From the NCBI GenBank assembly GCA_963921825.1, contig OY997596.1:36819932-36883931 (forward strand): a stretch of DNA of 64,000 bases, written 5' to 3'. A model generated the notes under the pieces. The model worked only from the letters and a program-made list of their open reading frames with translations, ran no database searches and was not told the DNA's origin. The stretch is from Erodium maritimum (taxonomy: Eukaryota > Streptophyta > Magnoliopsida > Geraniales > Geraniaceae). The translations under genes were made by a program, and so were the position numbers. Positions 11,200 through 22,859 of the stretch are shown piece after piece (position 1 is the first letter of the stretch; the number at the start of each line of letters is the position of its first letter).

Positions 11200-14100
11200 C
11201 CCCTTAAAGGAATTTCGTCCACGAAATTTAAAACAGACTCACCTCGGGAATCGAACAGGCTGGGATACTTCGCGCGAACCTCGTCCTCGCGTTCCCACGT
11301 CGACTCAGCCCCGTGATGTTTCCACTGCACTCGGACCAAGCGGATAATCTTGCCTCCCCGTAGGACCTGCTCCCGTGTGTCCATGATCCGGACCGGCTGC
11401 TCCTCATAGGAGACATCGTCAGGCACCTCGATATCAGTCCACTCAATGACGTGGGAGGTGTCTGCGTTGTACTGTCGCAACTGGGACACGTGGAAGACAT
11501 TATGGACTCTCCCAAGCTGCGGTGGCAACGCTAGACGATAAGCCACTGCTCCCACTCTGCCCAAGATCTCGAACGGGCCTATGTACCTCGGGGCCAACTT
11601 GCCCCCGCTGCGCCTGAACCGCACCAGCCCTTTCCTCGGGCTCACCTTCAGGAACACGTGATCCCCGACTGCGAACTCAAGAGGTCGACGTCGCCTGTCG
11701 GCATAACTCTTCTGCCGGCTCTGCGCGGTCCTCAACCGATCGCGTATCAGTGCGACCTTCTCTGTTGTCTCTCTGACAAGATCTGGGCCCAGCAGGCTCT
11801 TGTTCCCCACCTCTGCCCAACACACTGGCGATCGACACGGCCTCCCATACAACGCTTCGAACGGTGCCATCCCGATACTGGCCTGGAAGCTGTTGTTGTA
11901 GGCGAACTCGGCCAATGGCAGGTGGGTCTCCCAAGATCCCCTGAAATCCAGCACACATGCTCGTAGCATGTCCTCCAAGATCTGGATAGTGCGCTCAGAC
12001 TGACCGTCTGTCTGGGGATGATGTGCTGTGCTGAGTAGAACCTCGGTCCCCAATGCCTTCTGCAGACTCGGCCAAAACCTGGACGTGAAGCGGGGATCCC
12101 TGTCAGACACTATCGACACCGGAACCCCATGGAGTCGCACTACCTCCTGAATATACAAGCCGCTCAACTTGTCGACCGGGTCAGTCATCCTCATAGCCAG
12201 GAAATGGGCCGACTTGGTCAACCGGTCGACTACCACCCACACGGCGTCGTTCCCCTTCGGTGATCTCGGCAGTCCACACACAAAATCCATGGTAATATGC
12301 TCCCACTTCCACTGAGCAATCGGGAGTGGCTGTAACAATCCTGCGGGACGCTGATGCTCGGCCTTCACCTGCTGACAGACGAGACATCTCGATACAAACT
12401 CTGCGACTGCCCTCCGCATCCCGCGCCACCAGTAGTGCCGTCTGAGGTCACGGTACATCTTAGTGCCCCCCGGGTGCACTGTAAGACGTGAATGATGTGC
12501 CTCTCGCAACACGTCGTCTCTACAGTTAACCGGTACGAACAGGCCCCCAAGGTACCGTAACCCCCAGTCGGTACTATTCTCCCAGCCCACTACCTCGTCA
12601 CCCCTGACGACTCTCTCGCAGATCTTTGACGCTTCGACGTCCTCCGTCTGCGCCTCCAACACCCGGGCGAGTAGTGAGGGCTGAGCCACCAATGAGCACA
12701 CGGCCACGCCGCCAGTAATCTCCTCCAGCTCAAGCCCGAACGTGCTCAGCTCCCCCATCATGTCCCACTCTCGGACTGATATACTGGCGAGGCTCGGAGC
12801 CGACTTCCTACTCAAGGTGTCGGCGACCACGTTCGCCTTGCCCGGATGGTAGTGTAGCTCGAAGTCGTACTCCTCGAGTAGCTCCATCCACCGTCGCTGA
12901 CGCATGTTCAGGTCTCGCTGGGAAAATATGTACTTGAGGCTCTTGTGATCCGAGAACACCTGAAACCCCTCGCCATATAGATAGTATCGCCAGCTCTTTA
13001 GCGCAAACACGACTACTGCTAGCTCCAAGTCGTGGGTAGGGTAGTTGCGCTCGTGCGTCTTCAACTGCCTGGAGCCATAAGCCACAACTCTGCCCAACTG
13101 CATCAGTACGCAGCCCAGTCCCTCTCCGGACGCATCACAGTAGACATCATAACCGATACCTCGCTCGGGCACCACTAACACTGGAGCTGTAGTCAGTCGA
13201 GTCTTCAACTCCGCGAATGCACGCTCACAGTCCTCGGTCCACGCAAACCCGACTCCCTTGCGCGTCAACAGAGTCATCGGTGTGGCTAGTCGTGCAAAGT
13301 CCTGGACGAATCGGCAATAGTAGCCTGCCAACCCTAGAAAGCTGCGGATCTCGAAGACACTCGTGGGCCGTGCTCACTTCGAGACTGCGTCGATCTTCGA
13401 ACGGATCGACCAGGATACCGTCACGGGACACGATGTGGCCGAGGAATCTCACCTCAGAGAGCCAGAACTCGCACTTCTCCCGGTTGGCATACAGCTGATG
13501 CTCGCGCAGTAGTGTCAGAACAGCCCTCAGATGTGACTGATGCGCCGCCTCATTCTGCGAATAGATTAGGATGTCGTCCATGAACACCACCACAAACTGA
13601 TCTAAGTACGGCCGGAAGATGTTGTTCATCAGGTCCATGAACGCTGCAGGTGCGTTCGTCAGTCCGAATGGCATCACCAGGAACTCGTAGTGCCCATAGC
13701 GTGTCCGGAATGCAGTCTTTGCAACGTCCCCCTCACGGACTCGCAACTGATAATAACCGGACCGCAGATCGATCTTTGAGAAGTAGGTCGCCCCCCTCAA
13801 CTGGTCGAACAGATCATCGATCCTCGGCATTGGGTATCGGTTCTTCACCGTAACCCGGTTCAGCTTCCGGTAATCTATACACATCCGTAGCTCTCCACTC
13901 TTCTTCTTCACGAAGAGTGCTGGTGCTCCCCACGGCGATGCACTCGGACGGATAAACCCCTTCTGCTGAAGCTCCTCTAGCTGACGCTTCAGCTCAGTCA
14001 ACTCTACCGGCGCAAACATGTAAGGCGCCATCGATATCGCAGCCGTTCCCGGCACCAGGTCAATCCCGAACTCCACCTCACGAACCGGTGGCAACCCGCT

Positions 14101-14700
14101 CAACTCCTCAGGAAAGACGTCGGGGAACTCGCATACCACTCGCGGTAACTCTCGGCTTTGCACAGCCGATACTTCCTCCTCTGCGGGCAACGCCGACAGG
14201 AGGACCCCGCTCTTACTACCCAGAACACATGTCACCTTCGTACCTCCCACTGACACTGTCACTCGTCATCTGTAGCAATCGATATTGGCTCGGTACCTCG
14301 ACAGCCAATCGATACCCAAGATCACATCAAAGGTCGTCATTCCCAGCACGAGAAGATCACCAGGGCAGAGACAATCTGCGAATCTAATCTCGCAGGCACG
14401 ACATACTCTAGTCAACGATGCACCACCCCCAACTGGGGTGTCCAGGCATAGGGGTGGACTCAACGGCTTTAAGCTCAACCCCAACCTCTCGGCACAACCC
14501 GACGAAATAAAAGAGTGCGACGCCCCGGTATCAAACAAGAATAAATCCCATAAATGATACAATAAACACGTACCCTGGATGGTCTCGCGGTACGTGCTAG
14601 GTCCTGGGGCTCTGGAGTCGGTGACTGCATACACTCTCCCCTGCGAGGCCTGCTGCCTCTAACCCGGCGCACTGGCCGCTGAATACCCGTGACTTTGCTG
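11200..14700 (-). pseudogene. pol region of the gypsy element (fossil)
   Basis: Domains in element order are an aspartic protease (LFDTGASHSFIS), reverse transcriptase ([13 protein letters not shown] and [11 protein letters not shown]), RNase H (VYCDASGEGLGCVL), integrase with the His/Cys knuckle and an acidic core (ITMDFVCGLPRS), and a chromodomain-like tail (VRVQWKHHGAESTWERED). Boundaries are rounded. Broken as a whole. Confidence 0.88.
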
Positions 14701-14799
14701 CTGTCTTGCAATCGGTGCGCTCGTAGAAGGCTGTGACGGTCTGGACTGCTGACCCTGACGAGGACGACCCCTGGGCGACTGTACTGTCTGCGACTACTG

Positions 14800-16080
14800 C
14801 GGTCGCTGCGCTGACGTTGCCCTCGACGACTCACGGCACCATGCAATGGTGTGCCTAACCCGGCCGCATCGAAAACAGCCGTTCTCGTCGGCTCTCGACT
14901 CCGTGCCCTGGCTGGTCCGGCTGGTCGCTGGCAGCGCCGTAGACCATCCTTTTATCGGGCACTCGCGACGGAAGTGGCCTCGTTGCCCGCAGGTAAAGCA
15001 CGTCGGCGCCCTCTCTGACGCGACTGGCCCAACTGCTGCCACTGACCCGCGCTGTCTCGCTCCACCCTGATGAGTCGGTGGTTGGAAGAACCCCGTGGTC
15101 CTCTGTCTCCGCGAGTCTCGTGAGTCGGGCGGCCCTGCAAAGCTGATCGGCCGCTGTCGGACCTCACGGGTCCTGGCTGCATCCCGGACGCCCTGCTCCA
15201 CTATAGCCGCGGTGTCCACGAGATCGGTATACTTCTGCAGCCTCAAAGAGAGAACCTGGTTCCGAATCCCCAGCCTCAGTCCTCCCTGGAACCGCAGGCA
15301 ACAGTTCGTCTCGGTCATCACCATCTCCAGCGCGAATCTGGCCAAGGTTGTGAACATGACCTCGTACTCTACTACCGTCATCCCTTCCTGCTCCAGGTCT
15401 AGGAACTGCCAATGTCGCTCCAACCGAGCCGACTCGGGGAAGTACTTTTCCAGAAAGACTGTCTGGAAGATGCTGTAGTCATAACCGACCATGTCCTTCA
15501 CACGCCCCCACCAGTGGTAGGCGCTGTCTCTCAGCTGATGGGCCGCGAAGGACACTCTGCGACGGCCGTCCTCGACACCCGATGTATCCAGGTCTCGCGT
15601 GACCTGCTCTAGCCACCTCTCGGCTAGGTCGGGGTTCGGCTCCACGACAAAAGTAGGTATCCCGAGCTTCAAGAAGTCTAGTAGTGCTCGGGATGTATGA
15701 TCCTCTGTCTGACCGGGTCTCACTGGGACCGCGGCTGCCTCAGGTGCTGGTGAAGCCGACTCTCGGTTGGCGATGACCGCCACCAAACTCTGGACTGTCC
15801 TGGTCAGCTCATCCAGGGCAGTCATGACGGGAGGGTCTGCGACGGGCGGAACACCGGGTGTGCCTGCAGACGGCCCTGCGTCGCTTCTCCTGTCTTCTCC
15901 GACAGGAGTGCCCTGCGCTTCCGCGTACTCGGCGGGCTCAACGGTTGGCACCCTTCCCGGTGTCCGCGCTGACCGTCCCCGCCGGCCCCGCGTGGGCGCC
16001 TGACCCCGTGCTCCCATTGCTCGTCCGCGTCTACCGCGAGCCATAGTCAGTATCCTCTGCACGGATACACGCAAACGTTC
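14800..16080 (-). pseudogene. gag region of the gypsy element (fossil)
   Basis: The capsid-like part of a Ty3/gypsy gag is followed by a CCHC zinc knuckle (CFTCGQRGHFRRECP) and a second knuckle-like motif (CFRCGRVRHTIAWC). The N-terminal stretch is rich in Arg and Gly. Boundaries are rounded. Treated as part of the broken element. Confidence 0.85.
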
Positions 16081-16809
16081 AGTTTGCGAACTCAGATAAA
16101 CACAACAAGTTCAAATACGCTAACGTTCGCACGGTTTAAGTTTACTCTAGCGTGTATATCACTAATACGTCACGTCGCTCACGCTATTAATACTTTAAAT
16201 ATTAGTATTAGTAAAAGAAACCTCAAAGAGACCGCACTAACGTGCACCAAAACACGCAGCGACAACCCCGCCACACGGCGAAACAACAACAACAACCAAA
16301 TCGACAACTCAAGACCGACCTCAAACACAAGCCAACACGGCCGAGTAACAACAATACACGCCCACTGGGTCAACCAAAGTCACACACGCCCACCGGGCCA
16401 AACAAAGTCACACACGCCCACCGGGCCAACCAAACCCAAAACACGCCCACAAGGCCAACCAATTTTAAAACTTTTTCCACTCCATTAAAAATCTCATTTC
16501 TTGACATCAGGTAGTTACAACCCCGTCCAGGCGTCCCCGAACTACGTTGTAGCCACTTGATACCAACACCGTCACGCTCGACCACAGGAGCGCTCCTGAG
16601 TCGAGTCGCAACAGTTTAAAAACGTTTCACGCAGCAACACACAAACACAGTGCCAGTAACCCCGTACTGCACAAGCACAAAACAAAACAGGACTCAAATC
16701 CTAACGGGTCTACACACGAGTTCCGACTTGCGTACCCAACACACGACGTGACTTTACTGACTCGACTCTCCCACCTAATTGACGTGCAGTCCGAGGTGTG
16801 AAACCTCGA

Positions 16810-16821
16810 GCTCTGATACCA
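16810..16821 (-). other. Primer-binding site of the gypsy element
   Basis: On the minus strand this reads TGGTATCAGAGC, the classical plant site complementary to the 3' end of initiator methionine tRNA. It sits three bases from the LTR edge at 16825. Confidence 0.9.
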
Positions 16822-16824
16822 AGC

Positions 16825-19688
16825 TGTCACGCCCCAATTTCAGCGAACCGAACTAGGGACGCGAACGTTTAAAAAGTTACAATACTTGAAGCCTGTTTTC
16901 ATTTAATCACTTTAAAAGCCAGTTTAGTTCCACAAAATAATAATAATATTTACATCTCAAAAAATAATAGTCCCAACACTTGGACAAAAGACGAGGTACA
17001 CGTCACTAGACTCAAACACCCAGAAACCCGCTTCAAGATCTTCAAACTTCAGAAGCTCACCTAGTCCAGACTGCGAACAGTACCTGTAGGAAAAGCAGCT
17101 AGGGGTGAGCGTTCGCTCACCACCACAGATAACAGAATGACTACGGCATACTTAGCAGACAAAGCCGGTGACACCAACAACGACTCAAAAGACACACACA
17201 CGACCAATACTTTCCTCAACTGACTCAACATTCGGACACGTGATGTAGACCCCACATAACGATTGACGACCTCCTCCAAAGACACGACTGACAACCACAC
17301 AATACCAAACAAGATCACAAAGGATCGCGAACCAGCTGCTCAGTAACCAATCTCTGTATCTCGCCCTTTCCGATCCCAGTCAGGCCAGGCGGTCGACCTG
17401 TCGCGCAACTTCTCCCGATCCCAGTCGGGAGGCTAACCCACAACCTCTCCGCTTCACCCGATCCCAATCGGGTGGTTAGCCACACCCGCGCGTCCTTCCC
17501 CCGATCCCAGTCGGGGAGCTAGCCCACAACCTCTCCGCTTCTCCCGATCCCAGTCGGGAGGCTAGCTACACCACACAACCTCCACCAGTATCCAGTAACC
17601 AAACACAATCACAAACAAGGTTCAACAGACAGTAACGACACCAGTCCCAAACTCCACAGGCACTCAAGGCCAACAAGACACCAACAACCAAACACGGGTT
17701 CAACAACCCTACGGGCCCTCATGGCCACCCAAGACACCAATGGTAAAGTACGGGTTCACAACCCCACGGGCACTCACGGCCACCCAAAACACCAAAACGA
17801 CAACACGGGCTCACATGGCCACCCAAGACTCAGCAATAAATAACACGGGCTCTCAAGGCCACCCAAACTCGACAATAAAAAACACGGGCTCTCAAGGCCA
17901 CCCAAACTCGACAATAAATAACACGGGCTCTCAAGGCCACCCAAACTCAACAATAAAACAACGCACAACAACCTCCGGCATAATCGATGCCTCCAACAGT
18001 CCTAAGATCACTAGTTTCACAAACAACCTCCGGGCATGGTCATATGCCTCCAGTAATTCAATTATCGTTAAGTTCTCTGCTCCTACGACACTACTAAGTG
18101 TCACATGCGTTCCCAATAATTTCCAAGTTCCCGTAACATGCTTTTCTAACATTCAATAACCTAAATAACCCACGACACCCCGGTGTCACATGCAATTCTA
18201 CAGTTAACTTTCCCTAGTCAGGGCCGAGATCCGGCTACTTTTCCCTACCTCGTATATAACTCCAAAACTGCTCCACTAAACCTCGACGTGAACCCAGTCA
18301 CAAGCCGAGCCTCCCTTTGCCTCGGTCCGCAGCACGATCTAAAAGAACACAAATTCCAAAGCACTTTTAACTAGTAGGAATAAACCGGAAATTAATAAAC
18401 TTAACGCCCAAACGTAACCCCGAAAATGTCGATCACTCCCAAACTTCCTAATTACTCTACATTGTCGATAAAGGACCCGTAAAGGCCCGATTCGCCCGAC
18501 ATGGCGAATCTGCCCTGGTTTTGTAAATTGCCTTCCGGGGCTCCAAAAGCCCCTGTTTTCGTTTCTACGGTCTTAGAATAGTTCAAGGAACCCAATGCAC
18601 TTGACAGAATCGAATTCCGACTTCCGAGTCAATTAATTAACGTTTAAAGTTTCTCAAACCCGTTAATTACAACTTTTCCAAATTAATTTCGATTTTCGGT
18701 TCGGTTAAGGATAAATGGTCCGGGGAACGTTTTAAACCACCCGAACGTTGAAACACGAGCACCCGAGCACGTGGGCCCCACCCGACCCACTTGGTCGTGG
18801 GCCCTAGGGTCTTTTAGGGATCGGCCCACCTTGGTGGTGGCTAGCCCTAGCTCCGGCCAGCCACCCCGAGGTCTGGCCAGCCCCGGCCAACTCCGGCCAG
18901 CACCGGCCCGGTCCGGCCAGCACCGGCCAGGTCCGGCCAGCCTCCAAAAGGCACGGCCAGCCACCTCACACGGCCGGCCGGCCACCCCACACGGTGGCCG
19001 GAGCTCCCCGAGCTCCCGGTCACCGGAAAAAGTTCCAAAACCGCTCAAAAACGTCTCCAACGAACCCCCAACCTCACTACAACCCTAACTCATAGTTTAC
19101 CCAAACCCTAGCTTTCAAGAAATTAACCAAAATGACGATTGGTTTAGTGCTTACTCGAGAGGAAGACGAGGGGAACGATGTTGCTCCTTGTCTTGAGACG
19201 ATCCAAGGGTTGGATATCAAACCCTAGCCCAACTTCTTCTCTTTTCTCTCTTCTTCTTCTTCTCCAAACTCTCTCTTCTTTTCTATTTCTATTTCTCTTT
19301 TTATTTCTTTTTGGTTAGTGATGGCCGAACCCCCCTATAACCCCTCACCACTCATTTTCCCCCCAAAACCCAACACCACCACTTGGTTGACAAGTGGCAA
19401 GGTGGGTCCCCACCTTTTTTGGGAAAATATCTACTAGATATTTTCCAATCAGATTCGCGAAAATCGGACGTTTCGGGCCCCGAACGGGCACTTTTCCCAA
19501 GAAATTACAAATTGATCAGAAAGTTGCCCTGAGTCCCCTGGAACTCATTTTGGTCGATAACGGGGTCAACTTAAGTCCGATATGACTCTCGAGGTCAATT
19601 TAGGTTAAGTTAAGTGTCTGTCTTAAAAATTTTAAATTTTCCTGTTTTTCGCAGGTTTGACTGGCGTTGACCGGAAGTGGTTATTACA
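16825..19688 (-). repeat. Long terminal repeat of the gypsy element (upstream LTR in element orientation)
   Basis: About 2.86 kb and nearly identical to 8208-11192, with the same hairpin and short tandem units. As the upstream LTR in element orientation it would hold the promoter. Small length differences from its partner lie mainly in repeat-rich stretches. Confidence 0.93.
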
Positions 19689-19767
19689 GTTCCTCTCTGG
19701 TACGTTCCATAGCTTCTGCGGTGCAAACGTTTCCTTTCCCTCTGGTGCGTTTCCTGTTTGGGGCCAT
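19689..19767 (-). pseudogene. Helical gene A1, 5' piece
   Basis: The ATG is at 19765-19767. The first codons (MAPNRKRTR) match those of A2 (MAPNRKRTK), and the piece ends at the GTTCC duplication at the gypsy boundary. Together with 7952-8207 it was one open gene before the insertion. The duplication accounts exactly for the junction. A TATA-like box lies about 90 bp upstream. Confidence 0.85.
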
Positions 19768-19857
19768 CGCTTTTGCAGACTGGTGGTTTGAAGTTATTTG
19801 AGAAGAGAATTTGAAATTGAAAGAGAGTTGTAGGGTTCAGTGGTATAGGGGTGGGGG

Positions 19858-19865
19858 TATTTATA
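19858..19865 (-). promoter_or_regulatory. TATA-like box of helical gene A1
   Basis: TATAAATA on the minus strand, about 90 bp upstream of the A1 ATG. The surrounding CTATAAATACCCCC is repeated before A2. Confidence 0.65.
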
Positions 19866-20226
19866 GTTGAATTCTTGCGGTGGAATTATCGTTATTATGT
19901 TTAACTAATAATAATTCCGCAAAACATATACCTTATTTTCGCAATCCGTAACTCATAATTCTCAAACTAAATGTTGTTTTACGTGTATCGGTATGTGATA
20001 CTATAAGATATTGTAGAGGAAACGTGTCAATCGTTACGAAAATCAGACGTATCATGTAATCGATATGATTTCAAAATCTGACGGTTAAGTTTTCACGGTT
20101 ATATTTCATCATTACTAAAATCCCCCTCGAATGCACGAAGATCTTATCGCATTTAATGCGTTGGTAAGTCTTTTCACCGCCATTTGGTTTAGTTTAAATT
20201 AATATAGAGCTTTTTTCAATTAAGTC

Positions 20227-20520
20227 ATGTCACCATATAGAAAGAACTGTAGTAGCGGTGAGGAAGAGGTAACTTCAAAGAGAAGAAGGCTGATTTCGCA
20301 TGGTGATGAAGAGGATTGCCCTAATATTGTTAATTTATTTCTCTTTACTTGGTGTTTGCGGATACGGACTTGTAGTTTACTGATACAGAGATCCTGGTTT
20401 GATAATATTGTTAATTTATTCCTCTGTACTTGTTGTTTGCAGATACTGTTATTATGTTTCGCGAATTTAATTATGGACTGTAGTTTGCGGATATGCCCTA
20501 GTTGTGTGCAAACATGTTAG
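20227..20520 (+). pseudogene. Truncated acidic gene, first copy
   Basis: The first 32 codons (MSPYRKNCSSGEEEVTSKRR...) match the intact acidic gene at 21601, including the basic KRRRL patch. The acidic domain is then missing: after the GATTGCCCT shared with copy 2, the sequence jumps to noncoding DNA matching the region downstream of copy 2 (about 22037). An internal deletion of about 340 bp best explains this. The reading frame runs on through motif repeats to 20520 but that part is not gene-like. Confidence 0.75.
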
Positions 20521-20600
20521 CATTTCAGTAATTTTTGTTTTGCGAACAATCATGTTCTCTTTTACGAAATTAACAATACGTCTTCGAGAATACAATACTT
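20330..20600 (+). repeat. TTTGCGGATA motif cluster between duplicated gene blocks
   Basis: Two exact motif copies (near 20355 and 20485) and several variants. The arrangement matches the cluster at 21990-22210 and belongs to the same duplicated block. Confidence 0.7.
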
Positions 20601-20748
20601 GTCTTTTGCGAATTTAATATATATTACTTTAACAGTAGAATAGGTAGATACTAATCATCCATTCATTGAGAAAACAAGTGTTCAAAAGACAAAACAAAAA
20701 CATCAAAAGACGATTGACATGATAATAGTGAAAATATAACTACACCCT

Positions 20749-21096
20749 TCATGGGTCGGATGTGCCTTCGCCCTCTGCTATCGATATGCTTTTGAAGAAG
20801 TTCTGAATCTCTTTCAGTGTAGTCATCATCTTGTCTCTATCTTCGTTAAGCTTTGTAGTCCCGTTGCTCATGTCAAGCACTTCCAGTTCATGGATAAGGT
20901 TTACCACCTTCTCCTCCATCAGAAAAAAGTGGCATTGGATTAGTGCCAACTTTACTTTGCGAATCTCCATTGCCATTTCCATAGCGGCTTGCTCCATCTC
21001 ACGCATCTTCTTACAATGTTCCTCTATGGTATGTTCCATAGCTTCTTCGGTGCAAACGTTACCTTCAACTTTGGTGCGTTTCCTATTGGGGGCCAT
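20749..21096 (-). CDS. Small helical protein A2 (115 aa), intact
   Basis: Unrecognised family. The ORF has 115 codons and starts MAPNRKRTK, a basic N-terminus that could be a nuclear signal. Residues about 25-105 look like two long amphipathic helices with Met/Leu/Glu-rich heptads, the first containing KLALIQCHFFLMEEKVVNL, followed by VLDMSNGT and KMMTTLKEIQNFFKSI. The VV(N/K)L and D(M/I)S(N/T) motifs recur in the other small minus-strand genes of the MULE. A TATAAATA box lies about 95 bp upstream. It is divergent from the acidic gene at 21601 across about 500 bp. It may form coiled-coil dimers or bind a partner (inference). Confidence 0.75.
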   Translation of the reverse strand: MAPNRKRTKVEGNVCTEEAMEHTIEEHCKKMREMEQAAMEMAMEIRKVKLALIQCHFFLMEEKVVNLIHELEVLDMSNGTTKLNEDRDKMMTTLKEIQNFFKSISIAEGEGTSDP

Positions 21097-21600
21097 CTCT
21101 TTTGCAGATCTGGTGGTTTGAAGTTATTGGAGAAGAGGTTTTGAAATTGAAGGAGAGTTCTAGGGTTAAGTAGTATAGGGGTGGGGGTATTTATAGTTGA
21201 AATCTTGCGGTGGCATTATCGTTATTTTGTTAAAGTAGTGTTCTAATTATATATAGATTAGTTAACTAATAAGGATTCCGCAAAACATATATCTTATTTT
21301 CGCAATCCATAACTCATAATTCTCAAATTAAATGCTGATTTACATGTATCGACATGTGATACGATAAGATCTTGTAGAGGACACGTGTCAATCGTTACCC
21401 AAAATCAGGCGGTATGATTTCAAAATCTGACGGTTAAGTTTTCGCGGTTATATTTCATCATTACTAAAAACCCCCTCGAATACACGAAGATCTTATCGCA
21501 TTTAATGCGTTGGTGAGTCTTTTCACCGTCGTTTGGTTTATTTTAAATTAATATTTACCCCTACAAATCATGTTAGCATAGAGCTTTTTTCAATTAAGTC
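21097..21600. promoter_or_regulatory. Shared divergent promoter region (A2 / acidic gene)
   Basis: About 500 bp between two divergent start codons. It contains the A2 TATA box, a CACGTG G-box (21382-21387) and a conserved block around TTATATTTCATCATTACTAAAA (about 21449-21471). Most of the region is duplicated at 19768-20226, and shorter similarities (CACGTGTCAA, a TCATCATTAC-type block) occur between 28451 and 29037. Co-regulation of the pair is inference. Confidence 0.55.
21188..21195 (-). promoter_or_regulatory. TATA-like box of helical gene A2
   Basis: TATAAATA on the minus strand, about 92 bp upstream of the A2 ATG, in a context shared with A1. Confidence 0.65.
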
Positions 21601-21912
21601 ATGTCACCATATAGAAAGCACTGTAGTAGCGGTGAGGAAGAGGTAACTTCAAAAAGACGAAGGCTGATTTCACATGGTGATGAAGAGGATTGCCCTATTA
21701 TCATCAGTGATGATGCCGATGATGATAAAGAGGAGGAGATAGAAAATGGGGAGGAAGACGATGATGGGTATAATGGTGATGTGGAAGAGGATGATGATGA
21801 GGAAGATGAAGAAGAAGATTATGGTTATAATGGTGATGTTGAAGAGGATGAAGAAGAAGAAGAAGAAGATGATGATGACGAAGAAGAAGACTGGGAGAGT
21901 GAAGATTGGTGA
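21601..21912 (+). CDS. Acidic protein with basic N-terminal patch (103 aa)
   Basis: The ORF has 103 codons. Residues 1-30 include SSGEEEVTSKRRRL, a possible nuclear signal. Residues about 38-103 are almost entirely Asp/Glu with two GYNGDVEED repeats and end in WESEDW. It could resemble acidic chaperone or activation-domain proteins, but simple composition makes homology unsafe. A truncated copy lies at 20227 and a longer relative at 29037. Acidic nuclear proteins can bind histones or basic partners; here this is only a suggestion, prompted by the basic N-termini of the helical proteins. Confidence 0.65.
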   Translation: MSPYRKHCSSGEEEVTSKRRRLISHGDEEDCPIIISDDADDDKEEEIENGEEDDDGYNGDVEEDDDEEDEEEDYGYNGDVEEDEEEEEEDDDDEEEDWESEDW

Positions 21913-21984
21913 ATGTAACTTTTGCCACAAGTTATTTCATTTTTAGGATATAGGGCTCTCTCTTTGTGACTATAGAACTTCTTT

Positions 21985-22215
21985 TTTTAGGGGATTCAAA
22001 TATGGACTTCTAGTTTGCGGATACATAGATCCTGATTTGCTTATAATGTTAATTTATTTCTCTTTACTTGATGTTTGCGGATACGGACTTGTAGTTTGCG
22101 GATACTGTTATTATGTTTCACGAATATAATTATAAACTGTAGTTTACAAACACAGAGATCCTAGTTTGCGGATACAGAGATCATGGTTTGCTGATAATAA
22201 TATTCTGTTTCGCGT
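21985..22215 (+). repeat. TTTGCGGATA motif cluster downstream of the acidic gene
   Basis: Four exact copies (near 22015, 22076, 22097, 22163) with spacing of 20-65 bp, plus variants such as TTTGCTGATA and TTTCGCG. It matches the cluster at 20330-20600. Confidence 0.75.
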
Positions 22216-22348
22216 GTAACACAAATCATGGAATTATATATAACTTGAAAGTGAAATATAAACGATTGTAAGGAAAAAGATTTTTTTAATTACTTTAAAC
22301 TGGTTAAGAACAGACAAAAGGAATCGAAGAGAATAGAGTTTGCTACCC

Positions 22349-22666
22349 CTATACCACCAGTTTCATAGCCTTGTTCACCGCTAAGATCACTTCGGTTATC
22401 TTCCTGGTGAGGGCTGTGTTTGCAAGCACCTCTTCGGTGCTCATGTCAGTGCACAGCTCGTCGCCAACATCCATGGCCAAAATTTCAAGCTCAAGCTCGA
22501 TCTCAGAAAGCTTACGCTTGATTGCATTGAAGCTCATCACAAACTTCTCGTGTTTGATGGGACGCTTTTGTTTTCTGTCCTTCTTGTTCTTCTCCTTCAG
22601 CTTCCTTTTGCGTTCGTCGAGTTCATCTTCATAGCTTTTACGCTTCCTGCTGCTTGATGACGCCAT
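22349..22666 (-). CDS. Small helical protein B (105 aa)
   Basis: The start at 22666 (MASSSSRKRKSYED) is preferred to an in-frame ATG at 22807 because a TATATATA box (22733-22740) lies between them. Residues 7-38 are strongly basic (RKRK, DERKRKLKEKNKKDRKQKRP), a likely nuclear signal. Residues 40-105 form a helical region with LSEIELELEILAMDVGDEL, TDMSTEEV and TEVILAVNKAM. The C-terminal half resembles protein E (30038-30352). The DMS motif links it to A1, A2 and D. Function unknown. Confidence 0.7.
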   Translation of the reverse strand: MASSSSRKRKSYEDELDERKRKLKEKNKKDRKQKRPIKHEKFVMSFNAIKRKLSEIELELEILAMDVGDELCTDMSTEEVLANTALTRKITEVILAVNKAMKLVV

Positions 22667-22732
22667 TTTTTCATAGTAAAATTGGGTATTCGAAGAGTTG
22701 AGGGATGAGTATAGAAGGATACAGTATTTGGG

Positions 22733-22740
22733 TATATATA
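22733..22740 (-). promoter_or_regulatory. TATA box of helical gene B
   Basis: TATATATA about 68 bp upstream of the preferred ATG at 22666. Confidence 0.65.
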
Positions 22741-22859
22741 GGGGAACATGTAGGGCATCGTGGGTTAGTGGAGCAATTAATTCTCCCCCACGTTTCCATG
22801 CTTTCAATATTTGATTGGTCTACCACAAACCGTTTCACTTCCCTTTTGTACGCAAAACG

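Larger units (their letters stand above)
8208..19688 (-). mobile_element. Ty3/gypsy LTR retrotransposon, chromovirus type, broken fossil
   Basis: An 11.5 kb element inserted in minus orientation within helical gene A1 of the MULE. Both long terminal repeats are present (8208-11192 and 16825-19688, TG...CA), flanked by GTTCC. The primer site next to the upstream LTR is complementary to initiator Met tRNA and a purine tract lies next to the other LTR. Between them are a gag region (about 14.8-16.1 kb) with zinc knuckles, and a pol region (about 11.2-14.7 kb) in the order protease, reverse transcriptase, RNase H, integrase, with a chromodomain-like C-terminus. That order and the chromodomain point to a chromovirus, perhaps the Tekay/Del group. 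The coding part is interrupted about three or four times, so the element looks broken. The LTRs differ by a few dozen substitutions over about 2.8 kb (about 1-1.5 % by eye), which suggests insertion well under one million years ago at commonly used plant rates. Confidence 0.93.

Noticed and set aside
22667-22807. Longer N-terminus for helical protein B starting at 22807
   Set aside because: A TATA box sits inside the proposed extension and the added residues look like untranslated sequence.
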